64,000 nt of DNA from Anomaloglossus baeobatrachus (lineage: Eukaryota; Chordata; Amphibia; Anura; Aromobatidae). The notes under the pieces were generated by a model. That model ran no database searches and was not told the DNA's origin. It saw only the letters and a program-made list of their open reading frames with translations. This document shows positions 11,001 through 20,564 of the stretch, piece after piece. Both the position numbers and the translations under genes were made by a program. The stretch's first letter is position 1. Each line of letters opens with the position of its first letter. The stretch covers positions 72,375,908-72,439,907 of the forward strand of contig NC_134353.1 in assembly GCF_048569485.1 (NCBI RefSeq), given 5' to 3'.

Positions 11001-12237
11001 CACCGCATACACACACACACACATCGGGCTGTGCACCGCATACACACACACACACACATCAGGCTGTGCACCGCATACACACACACACACACATCAGGCT
11101 GTGCACCGCATACACACGCACACACATCAGGCTGTGCACCGCATACACACACACACACACACATCAGGCTGTGCACCGCATACACACACACATCAGGCTG
11201 GGCACCGCATACACACACACCAGGCTGTGCACCGCATACACACACACACACATCGGGCTGTGTACCGCATACACACACACACACACACGCACATCAGACT
11301 GCGCACCGCATACACACACACACACACATCAGGCTGTGCACCGCATACACACACACACACACATCGGGCTGTGCACCGCATACACACACACACACATCGG
11401 GCTGTGCACCGCATACACACAAACACATCAGGCTGTGCACCGCATACACACACACATCAGGCTGTGCACCGCATACACACACACATCAGGCTGTGCACCG
11501 CATACACACACACACACATCAGGCTGTGCACCGCATACACACACACACACACACCAGGCTGTGCACCGCATACACACACACACACACACCAGGCTGTGCA
11601 CCGCATACACACACACACATCGGGCTGTGCACCGCATACACACACACACACACACATCAGGCTGTGCAACGCATACACACACACACACATCGGGCTGTGC
11701 ACCGCATACACACACACACACACACACATCAGGCTGTGCACCGCATACACACGCACACACATCGGGCTGTGCACCGCATACACACACACATCAGGCTGTG
11801 CACCGCATACACACACACACCAGGCTGTGCACCGCATACACACACACACACATCGGGCTGTGCACCGCATACACACACATACACATCAGGCTGTGCACCG
11901 CATACACACACACACACACCAGGCTGTGCACCGTCTACAGACACACACCAGGCTGTGCACCGCATACAGACACACACCAGGCTGTGCACCGCATACAGAC
12001 ACACACACACCAGGCTGTGCACCGCATACACACACACATCAGGCTGTGCACCGCATACACACACACACCAGGCTGTGCACCGCATACACACACACATCAG
12101 GCTGTGCACCGCATACACACACACACACCAGGCTGTGCACCGCATACACACACACATCGGGCTGTGCACCGCATACACACACACACACATCAGGCTGTGC
12201 ACCGCATACACACACACACACATCGGGCTGTGCACCG

Positions 12238-12270
<33 letters not shown>

Positions 12271-13608
12271 CAGGCTGTGCACCGCATACACACACACACA
12301 TCAGGCTGTGCACCGCATACACACACACACACACATCAGGCTGTGCACCGCATACACACACACATCAGGCTGTGCACCACATACACACGCACACACATCG
12401 GGCTGTGCACCGCATACACACACACACACACATCAGGCTGTGCACCGCATACACACACACACACCAGGCTGTGCACCGCATACACACACACACCAGGCTG
12501 TGCACTGCATACACACACACACACCAGGCTGTGCACCGCATACACACACACACACACATCAGGCTGTGCACCGCATACACACACACACACATCAGGCTGT
12601 GCACCGCATACACACACACACACACACACATCAGGCTGTGCACCGCATACACACACACACATCAGGCTGTGCACCGCATACACACACACACACACCAGGC
12701 TGTGCACCGCATAGACACACACAATCGGGCTGTGCACCGCATAGACACACACAATCGGGCTGTGCACCGCATACACACACACATCAGGCTGTGCACCGCA
12801 TACACACACACGTCGGGCTGTGCACCGCATACACACACACACACATCGGGCTGTGCACCACATACACACACACACATCGGGCTGTGCACCGCATACACAC
12901 ACACACATCGGGCTGTGCACTGCATACACACACACACACATCTGGCTCTGCACCGACCCCCCCATAGGGAACACATGTAGGGAGTACATACTCACCCGTC
13001 CTCGGTCCCCGCCGCTCCTGCACGTTCACGCGCTGTCTGTGCTCTGGACATATCAGCACAGTAGTGACGTCACCGCTGTGCTGAAGAGAGCACAGACAGC
13101 GGGACAGTGATGAGAAGCAGCGCAACGCTCCCTCTCATCAGCGCTTTCAAATATATCGGCATCTGTGATCTGTGATGCCGGTATATTTGAATGTGCGATC
13201 CTGAGCAGGGGCCCGGTGCTGGCACTGACACCAAGGCAGCTGCCGCCAGGCCCCGCCCCCAGGTCACGGGTCCCACAGAAGTGCAGGGGGAGGTTGCGGG
13301 GAGAGAGGTACGGGGGAATTTGTGGGAGGGTGCAGGGAAGGGGGGCGGGGCTCATCGCACTGTAGCCGCCCAGCAGGGAGGCGACATGCTGTTTCCAGAT
13401 TTGCATGTCAACATGGCCCTGCCCATGTTGACATGAAATGACCGGAAGCAGCAAAATCGCGGCAGGAGCGGTCACATGACCGCTCTGAGCCGGGGGAGAG
13501 GGGCTGACAGCAGGGCAGGTAAGTGGTCTCTATCTACTTACCTGCCCCAATGTAGCCCAATAGGGTAATAATGAAAAAAACTCAAAATAAGCCGGTTAAC
13601 CCCTTTAA
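8081..13608. mobile_element. TTAA-bounded non-autonomous DNA transposon
   Basis: The left end is TTAAAGGGGTTGTCC and the right end is GGTTAACCCCTTTAA, an inverted repeat with TTAA at both outer edges (8081-8084 and 13605-13608). TTAA target sites are typical of piggyBac-type elements, but TTAA could instead be part of the terminal repeat. No transposase is present. About 80 percent of the element is the minisatellite at 8460-12955. The outer segments (8085-8459 and 12956-13604) are ordinary single-copy-looking MITE body, including CpG- and TGACGTCA-containing sequence near 13060. Confidence 0.7.
8460..12955. repeat. 4.5 kb CA-rich minisatellite
   Basis: About 110 copies of a unit made of an invariant core (CAGGCTGTGCACCGCATA) and a (CA)n tract of variable length, so unit length runs from about 30 to 55 bp. 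Rare variants (GGGCTGTGCAC, CACCACATA) are scattered. The unit has no stop codon in the three forward frames, so frames of 1,400-1,570 codons run in parallel; they encode HTHTHQAVHRI-type peptides and are not genes. Confidence 0.95.
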
Positions 13609-14560
13609 AAACACTTAAAAAGCCAATGGCATTATACACCCAGCACGCCAGGAACCAATATAAATACAGCATACATATGCAATGTAAAGATCTCTCCTAC
13701 ACCCACAATAAATATCTAAGCAGAAAAGTGCATGTTGCAATAAGTATATAGATATTTAAAAAAAAATTGAATAACACAATCAGTTTGGTCTGACATGGGT
13801 AGAAAAGGTGTTATTAGAGTAACCAGTCTTCTGCTGTTAGATGCGGTCTGAGCTCAGACAGTATAGTACTATTAGTGTGGTACACCACATAAGACTATGT
13901 GAGTAGCTGCTATTCTGTTATTTATAAGGTCTAAGGTTAGACAATATGGTATAATTAGCAGTAAGGTGAGCTTGGCAGATACACCACATAGGGCTATATA
14001 AGCCAAGAATAAGCAGAAGTAATAAAGGCAGTTTTATAAATATAAGACATAGAACACAAAGTCAAGGTCCTAAGCTCCTGGATAGCCAACTGCCTGCATA
14101 ATTCTGACTACAGTAACACTATCTCACTATAACACATCTATTTAGAATCACATGAGTCAGACCAAGGCATTGTCCCCACTCAAAGTTTTGAGGGAGCCAA
14201 GTCTATACTTACTACCATAAAGGGAAGCGAAAACCATGTGGGTAAAAGTGGCGTGAGGAGAGGGGTCCCTAGCGTGATTATCCCACGCGTATCGCCACCT
14301 ATAAGGGTGGCTTCCTCAGGGGGGAAAAAAGCTGTGCCTTGCTTCCCTATGTGCCATATATAAAGAAAATAAATTTACACTCACCAGTAACGCAGCTGGA
14401 GAGTCTCATGCGTTTGCAGCGTTCTGATGGCGGCCGCCATCTTGTTTGAATCACATGACATGTAAAGTGCCGCCCCCATCTCTCACTGCGCATGCGCTAG
14501 ACGTCAAACCATACAGCGCTATAAAAATACATTTAAGCACAGCGCATAACACAAAAATAC
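13609..14560. repeat. Unclassified interspersed repeat, right part
   Basis: Continuation of the repeat interrupted by the TTAA element. At 14281-14320 the minus strand reads CTGAGGA, an inverted repeat GCCACC/GGTGGC, then GATAC, a degraded hammerhead-like arrangement common in Penelope-like elements. The rest is A/T-rich, with no gene. Confidence 0.45.
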
Positions 14561-14640
14561 AGTATATGCAGCAATAGTATTACTCCATCCTAGGTGCTTT
14601 ACTTTACATTTATCAACATTAAATCTCATTTACTTCCCAT
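14561..14640 (-). mobile_element. CR1-like LINE fragment
   Basis: Short piece with TTACTCCATCCTAGGTGCTT and TTACATTTATCAACATTAAA. These match, with substitutions, the upstream edge of the CR1 fragment ending near 16240. It runs straight into the minisatellite. Confidence 0.65.
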
Positions 14641-15572
14641 GTCCCCCCTCTCTCTCACACACAGCGGTCGCCATCCCCCATTTTCACAGTCTGCTCCCAA
14701 CAATTCATCCTCTGTCATCGACCGCTAATCTTCATCCCTCCTCTTTCACAGTCCACTCTCCATTCTCCCATTCTATCACAAATCGCTCATCATCACACCC
14801 CTCTCACAGACCACTCCCCATCATCCTCCTCTTTCACAGACCACTCCCCATCATCCCCCTCTCTCACAGACCACTCCCCATCATCCCCCTCTTTCACAGA
14901 CCACTCCCCATCATCCCCACTCTCTCACATGCTTCTCCCCATGATTCCCCCACTCTCACAGACCCTTCCACGTCAAACCCCTCTTTCTCAGACTGCTCCC
15001 CATCATCCACTCCTCTTACAGACCGCTCCCTATGATCCCCCTCTCTCATAGACCGCACTCCATCATCCCCCTTACTCACATACTGCTCCCCATCATTCCC
15101 CTACTTTCACAGTCCGCTCCCCATCATCTCCTTACTTTCACAGTCCGCTCCCCATCATCCCCCCTCTCTCACAGATCACTTCCCATCATCCCCCCTCTCA
15201 TAAACCGATCTCTATCATCTCCGTCTCTCACAGACCACCCCATCATCCCCTCTCTTTCTCATAGTCCACTTCCCATCATCCCCCTCTCTCACAGACCACC
15301 CCATCATCCCCTCTCTTTCTCACAGTCCACTTCCCATCATCCCCCTCTCTCACAGACCCCTACTCATCATCCCCCTCTTTCACAGACCACCCCATCATCC
15401 CCTCTCTTTCTCATAGTCCACTTCCCATCATCCCCCTCTCTCACAGACCACCCCATCATCCCCTCTCTTTCTCACAGTCCACTTCCCATCATCCCCCTCT
15501 CTCACAGACCCCTACTCATCATCCTCCTCTTTCACAAACCGCTTCCCATCATCCCCACTAAATTATCTATTA
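14641..15572. repeat. ~30-bp minisatellite, second array
   Basis: About 30 copies of the same CCCCATCATCCCCCTCTCAC unit as at 1650-2165, with a 121-bp duplicated block near 15235-15540 (CACCCCATCATCCCCTCTCT recurs). Bounded on both sides by CR1 LINE pieces. Confidence 0.9.
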
Positions 15573-16244
15573 TCCACAATGTTATGTACTGAGGAAATCA
15601 TCCAGCCCTTTTTTAAAAGCTGTTCTAGTGTCTGCCAATACTACCTTCTGCGGTAGGGCATTCCACAGTCTGACTGCTGTTACTGTAAAGAACCCTTTTT
15701 TCCACCTGCAGTGAGTGCCCCAAGGTCTTTTTCATTTTTGGAAGGAATAAATCATATGCCAGTCCTTTGTATTGTCCTTTGAATTTATACATATAAATGA
15801 GATCTTCTTTGGACATTTTTTGTCTAATCTAAACAAGCCCAACTTTTCCAACCCCTCATCATATGAGAGGCTTTCCATCCCTTGTAACATTCTTGTTGCA
15901 GCCTTTGAACTGACTCTAATTTCTGAATATTCTTTTTAAAATGAGGAGCCCAAAACTGCATCCCAAATTACAGACGTGGCCTTACAAGTGATTTATGGAG
16001 GGGTAACAATACGTTGGGATCACGGGATCTAATCTCTCTTTTTATACACCCTAAAGCTGCTTGACATTGAGTGCTGCTGCTCAGCTTTTTTGTAATGAGA
16101 ATACCCAAGTCCTTCTCCTGTTCTGTGGTCCCGAGTTTACTTTAATTACATTCAATGTATATGCAGTTATAGGATTACTCCGTTCTAGGTGCATTACTTT
16201 ACATTTGTCTACAATAAATCACATTTACTTCATATTACACTTCC
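15573..16244 (-). pseudogene. CR1-like LINE reverse transcriptase C-terminus and 3' UTR
   Basis: On the minus strand the sequence decodes to the end of a CR1-clade ORF2. Recognisable blocks are DLIYMYKFKGQYKGLAYDLF followed by GHSLQVE (15625-15816), and upstream of it the region matching the EKDLG, LYK.LVRPHLE and LSYDERL..LGL motifs of CR1 reverse transcriptases, in broken frames. The 3' UTR begins near 15620. Several frame breaks and a missing 5' region make it a dead copy. Normal CR1 ORF2 is about 900-1,000 residues; roughly 170 codons remain. Confidence 0.75.
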
Positions 16245-16445
16245 CCCCTCCCCAACACACCAGTCCCCATGATCCTTTCTCTATCACAGACCGGTCCCTA
16301 TGATCCACCCACTCTCACAGACCACTTCCCATCATCCCCACTCTCTCTCACAGACCGTGCCCCATCATCCCCCATCTCTCACAGTCTGCTCCCCATCATC
16401 CCCCCTCTCGCACACAGCGATCTCCTCCTCTCCGTCCCTCTCCAC
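16245..16445. repeat. ~30-bp minisatellite, third array
   Basis: Six to seven copies of the same pyrimidine-rich unit as at 1650-2165 and 14641-15572, directly after a CR1 edge. Confidence 0.85.
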
Positions 16446-16648
16446 CTTTCTCAGCAGCAGGTAGATGACAGAATGTGAAGGAATAAATAACACTGGACCC
16501 TCCAAAATGAATATGACATTTCTCAAGATTATATCTTAGATTTTATTGTCAGGCAATCCAGCATGGCGTGCAACGTTTCTGTCCTGTGTTTGGATCTTCA
16601 TCAGACGCTATAAAGACAATATACAATCAATATAACAGGAAAAATATA
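16446..16648 (-). other. Unclassified repeat with degraded hammerhead-like core
   Basis: On the minus strand CTGATGA (16598-16604) is followed by a weak stem and GAAAC (16575-16579), the order of hammerhead ribozyme core boxes. Outer GCGT/ACGC could pair as stem I. Stem II is mismatched, so activity is unlikely. The CTGATGAAG...GAAACGTTG pattern recurs in Penelope-like elements, so this is probably such a fragment. Confidence 0.4.
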
Positions 16649-17775
16649 CAGTGTCTTGTGAAAGTATTCGGCCCCTTTGAATTTTTCAACCTTTTCCCAC
16701 TTTTCAGGCTTCAAACATAAAGATAAAAGTGTTAATGTCATGGAGAAGAATCAACAACAAATGGGACACAATTGTGAAGTTGAACGAAATTTATTGCTTC
16801 TTTTAAACTTTTTTTTAAAAAAAGAAAATAGCTGAAAATTGGGGCGTGCAATATTATTCATCCCCTTTACTTTCAGTGCAGCAAACTCACTCCAGAAGTT
16901 CATTGAGGATCTCTGAATGATCCAATGTTGTCCTAAATGACTGATGATGATAAATATAATCCCCTGTGTGTAATCAAGTCTCTGTATAAATGCACCTGCT
17001 CTGTGATAGTCTCAGTGTTCTGTATAAAGCACAGAGAGCATCATGAAGACCAAGGAACACAACAGGCAGGTCTGTGATACTGTTGTGGAGAAGTTTAAAG
17101 CCTGATTTGGTTACAAAAAGATTTCCAAAACTTTAAAAATCCCAAGAAGCACTGTGCAAGCGATCATATTGAAATGGAAGGAGTATCATACCACTGCAAA
17201 TCTACCAAGACCCGGCTGTCCATTCAAACTTTCATCTCAAACAAGGAGAAGACTGATCAGAGATGCAGCCAAGAGGCCCATGATCACTCTGGATGAACTG
17301 CAGAGATCTACAGCTGAGGTGGGAGAGTCTGTCCGTAGGACAACAATCAGTCGTACACTTCACAAATCTGGCCTTTATGGAAGAGTGGCAAGAAGAAAGC
17401 CATTTCTCAAAGATATCCATAAAAAGTGTTGTTTAACGTTTGCCACAAGCCACCTGGGAGACACCAAACATGTGGAAGAAGGTGCTTTGGTCAGATGAAA
17501 CGAAAATCGAACTATGTGAGCACAATGCCAAACATTATGTTTGGCGTAAAAGCAACACAGCTCATCACCCTGAACACACCATCCCCACTGTCAAACATGG
17601 TGGTGGCAGCATCATGGTTTGGGCCTGCTTTTTGTCAGCAGGGAAAGGGAAGATGGTTAAAATTGATGGGAAGCTGGATGAAGCCAAATTAACATTTTTA
17701 TCTTTATATCTGAAGCCTGAAATGTGGGAAAAAGTTGAAAAATTCAAGGGAGCCGAATACTTTCACAAGGCACTG
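16649..17775 (+). mobile_element. Tc1/mariner element, internally deleted
   Basis: The termini CAGTGTCTTGTGAAAGTATT (left) and AATACTTTCACAAGGCACTG (right) form inverted repeats that extend, with interruptions, over about 90 bp. The dinucleotide TA lies on both sides (16647-16648 and 17776-17777), as expected for Tc1. The transposase is truncated by a deletion that joins coding sequence to the right terminal repeat near 17690. Confidence 0.9.
17043..17690 (+). pseudogene. Tc1-like transposase, broken
   Basis: It starts MKTKEHNRQVCDTVVEKFKA, meets an in-frame stop at a conserved Gly position, and resumes with the helix-turn-helix (KKISKTLKIPRSTVQAIILK). A GRPRR-like linker has become PRPGCPF, and the second DNA-binding helix set (ITLDELQRS) follows. 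A frameshift occurs near 17440. The catalytic part then shows LWSDETKIE with the first Asp, and [12 protein letters not shown]. The second Asp and the Glu/Asp third residue are lost in the C-terminal deletion. About 210 of some 340 codons remain. It could not make an active enzyme. Confidence 0.85.
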
Positions 17776-17863
17776 TATATATACACTGCAAATGTCTGCA
17801 AGATTACTCCTGGCAGCAGTGTCTAATAGAATTCACATAGATATTGGCAAATTTATATATTTA

Positions 17864-18838
17864 CACCATGTTCCAAATTATTATGCAAATTATAGTTTTC
17901 TCTGATTTTCCTAAATGGTCAGTGCAAATGACAGTCAGTCTAATAAAAGTCATTACCCGTTAGAGTATACATCGAATTTTACTGAAGAAACCTCCCAATG
18001 ATAACAGTATAATCTTCAAAATTAAAAAAAACTCAAAATGCACTGTTTCAAATTATTAGGCACAGCAGAGTTTCTAAACATTTTATATGTTTTAAAGAAC
18101 GGAAAATGCTCATTTGTGGAATTTGCCACATTAGGAGGTCACATTCACTGAAATAAAAAGCTATTTAAATCCAAAACATCCTAACAGTCCAAGTTACATG
18201 TAACATAGGAACCCTTCTTTCATATCACCTTCACAATTCTTGCATCCATTGAACTTGTGAGTTTTGGAGAGTTTTTGCTTGAATTTCTTTGCATAGTGTC
18301 AGAATAACCTCCCAGAGCTGCTGTTTTTATGTGAACTGCCTCCCACCCTCATAGTTCTTTTGCTTGATGATACTCCAAAGGTTCTCTATAGGGTTGAAGT
18401 CAGGGGAAGATGGTGGCCACACCATGAGTTTCTCTTTTTATGCCCATAGCAGCCAATGACACAGAGGTATTCTTTGCAGCATGAGATGATGCATTGTCTT
18501 GCATGAAGATGATTTTGCTCCTGAAGGCACGTTTCTGCTTTTTGTACCAAGGAAGAAAGTTGTCAGTCAGAAACTCTATATATTTAGCAGGGGTCATTTT
18601 CACACCTTCAGAAACCCTAAAGGGGCCTACCAGATGTATCCCAATGATTCCGGCCCAAAACATGACTCCTCCACCTCCTTGCTGACGTCACAACCTTGTT
18701 GGAACATGGTGGCCATCCACCAACCATCCACTACTCCATCCATCTGGACCATTCAGGGTTACCCAACACTCATCAGTAAACAAGACTGTTTGAAAATTAG
18801 TCTTCATGTATGTCTGGGCCCACTGCAACCGTTTCTGC
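17864..18838 (-). mobile_element. Second Tc1/mariner element, 5' half missing
   Basis: The left end carries ATGTTCCAAATTATTATGCA just after a TA, a terminal motif seen in a vertebrate Tc1-like family. The interior encodes the C-terminal half of a transposase on the minus strand. The sequence stops abruptly at the TA tract at 18842, so the 5' terminal repeat and N-terminal coding half are absent. Confidence 0.8.
18400..18838 (-). pseudogene. Tc1-like transposase C-terminal half
   Basis: The minus-strand frame 18400-18663 reads FWAGIIGIHLVGPFRVSEGV, then KMTPAKYIEFLTDNFLPWY and IIFMQDNASSHAAKNT. The MQDNASSHAA block carries the second catalytic Asp of the DDE domain. Upstream codons to 18838 contain the region before it (WAQTYMKTNFQTVLFTDE-like) in a shifted frame. 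The end after 18400 has lost its native C-terminus. N-terminal DNA-binding domains are missing. Confidence 0.75.
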
Positions 18839-18839
18839 T

Positions 18840-18841
<2 letters not shown>

Positions 18842-18879
<38 letters not shown>
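18842..18879. repeat. (TA)n tract
   Basis: Nineteen TA units between two Tc1 elements. It provides many TA target sites. Confidence 0.95.
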
Positions 18880-18882
<3 letters not shown>

Positions 18883-20528
18883 TTAGGTCCAGAAATATTT
18901 GGACAGTGACACAATTTTGGCGAGTTGGGCTCTGCATGCCACCACATTGGATTTGAAATGAAACCTCTACAACAGAATTCAAGTGCAGATTGTAACGTTT
19001 AATTTGAAGGTTTGAACAAAAATATCTGATAGAAATTGTAGGAATTGTACACATTTCTTTACAAACACTCCACATTTTAGGAGGTCAAAAGTAATTTGAC
19101 AAATAAACCAAACCCAAACAAAATATTTTTATTTTCAATATTTTGTTGCGAATCCTTTGGAGGCAATCACTGCCTTAAGTCTGGAACCCATGGACATCAC
19201 CAAACGCTGGGTTTCCTCCTTCTTAATGCTTTGCCAGGCCTTTACAGCTGCAGCCTTCAGGTCTTGCTTGTTTGTGGGTCTTTCCGTCTTAAGTCTGGAT
19301 TTGAGCAAGTGAAATGCATGCTCAATTGGGTTAAGATCTGGTGATTGACTTGCCCATTGCAGAATGTTCCACTTTTTTGCACTCATGAACTCCTGGGTAG
19401 CTTTGGCAGTATGCTTGGGGTCATTGTCCATCTGTACTATGAAGCGCCGTCCGATCAACTCTGCGGCATTTGGCTGAATCTGGGCTGAAAGTATATCCCG
19501 GTACACTTCAGAATTCATCCGGCTACTCTTGTCTGCTGTTATGTCATCAATAAACACAAGTGACCCAGTGCCATTGAAAGCCATGCATGCCCATGCCATC
19601 ACGTTGCCTCCACCATGTTTTACAGAGGATGTGATGTGCCTTGGATCATGTGCCGTTCCCTTTCTTCTCCAAACTTTTTTCTTCCCATCATTCTGGTACA
19701 GGTTGATCTTTGTCTCATCTGTCCATAGAATACTTTTCCAGAACTGAGCTGGCTTCATGAGGTGTTTTTCAGCAAATTTAACTCTGGCCTGTCTATTTTT
19801 GGAATTGATGAATGGTTTGCATCTAGATGTGAACCCTTTTTATTTACTTTCATGGAGTCTTCTCTTTACTGTTGACTTAGAGACAGATACACCTACTTCA
19901 CTGAGAGTGTTCTGGACTTCAGTTGATGTTGTGAACGGGTTCTTCTTCACCAAAGAAACTATGCGGCGATCATCCACCACTGTTGTCATCCGTGGACGCC
20001 CAGGCCTTTTTGAGTTCCCAAGCTCACCAGTCAATTCCTTTTTTCTCAGAATGTACCCGACTGTTGATTTTGCTACTCCAAGCATGTCTGCTATCTCTCT
20101 GATGGATTTTTTCTTTTTTTTCAGCCTCAGGATGTTCTGCTTCACCTCAATTGAGAGTTCCTTAGACCGCATGTTGTCTGGTCACAGCAACAGCTTCCAA
20201 ATGCAAAACCACACACCTGTAATCAACCCCAGACCTTTTAACTACTTCATTGATTACAGGTTAACGAGGGAGACGCCTTCAGAGTTAATTGCAGCCCTTA
20301 GAGTCCCTTGTCCAATTACTTTTGGTCCCTTGAAAAAGAGGAGGCTATGCATTACAGAGCTATGATTCCTAAACCCTTTCTCCGATTTGGATGTGAAAAC
20401 TCTCATATTGCAGCTGGGAGTGTGCACTTTCAGCCCATATCATATATATAATTGTATTTCTGAACATGTTTTTGTAAACAGCTAAAATAACAAAACTTGT
20501 GTCACTGTCCAAATATTTCTGGCCCTGA

Positions 20529-20531
<3 letters not shown>
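18880..20531 (-). mobile_element. Full-length Tc1 element, left arm of inverted pair
   Basis: 1,652 bp with ends CAGTTAGGTCCAGAAATATT and AATATTTCTGGCCCTGACTG inside TA tracts. It is nearly identical to, but in opposite orientation from, the copy at 20562-22213. It contains a single transposase gene without introns. Confidence 0.95.
19135..20172 (-). pseudogene. Tc1 transposase, one nonsense codon
   Basis: A 345-codon frame, the usual Tc1 length, starts MRSKELSIEVKQNILRLKKK. The first helix-turn-helix includes IREIADMLGVAKSTVGYILR. A GRPR motif (KRPGRPRMTT) precedes the second DNA-binding half. The DDE domain shows LWTDETKINLY, HGGGNVMAWACMAF, VQMDNDPKHTA and SPDLNPIEHAFHLLK, so all three catalytic acidic residues (D, D, and the E of NPIE) are visible. 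The C-terminus is IASKGFATKY. The only disabling change I see is a stop at 19837-19839, where the sister copy has a Tyr codon (HESKYKGF). Otherwise it is intact, indicating recent insertion. Confidence 0.9.

Positions 20532-20561
<30 letters not shown>
20532..20561. repeat. (TA)n spacer between inverted Tc1 arms
   Basis: Thirty bases of alternating TA separating the two Tc1 copies. It would form the loop of a very long hairpin. Confidence 0.95.

Positions 20562-20564
<3 letters not shown>

Noticed and set aside
8261-12980. Three parallel forward open frames of 1,400-1,570 codons
   Set aside because: All three frames and several minus frames are open because the CA-rich repeat unit contains no stop codons. 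Peptides are strictly repetitive and no start context or domain is present.
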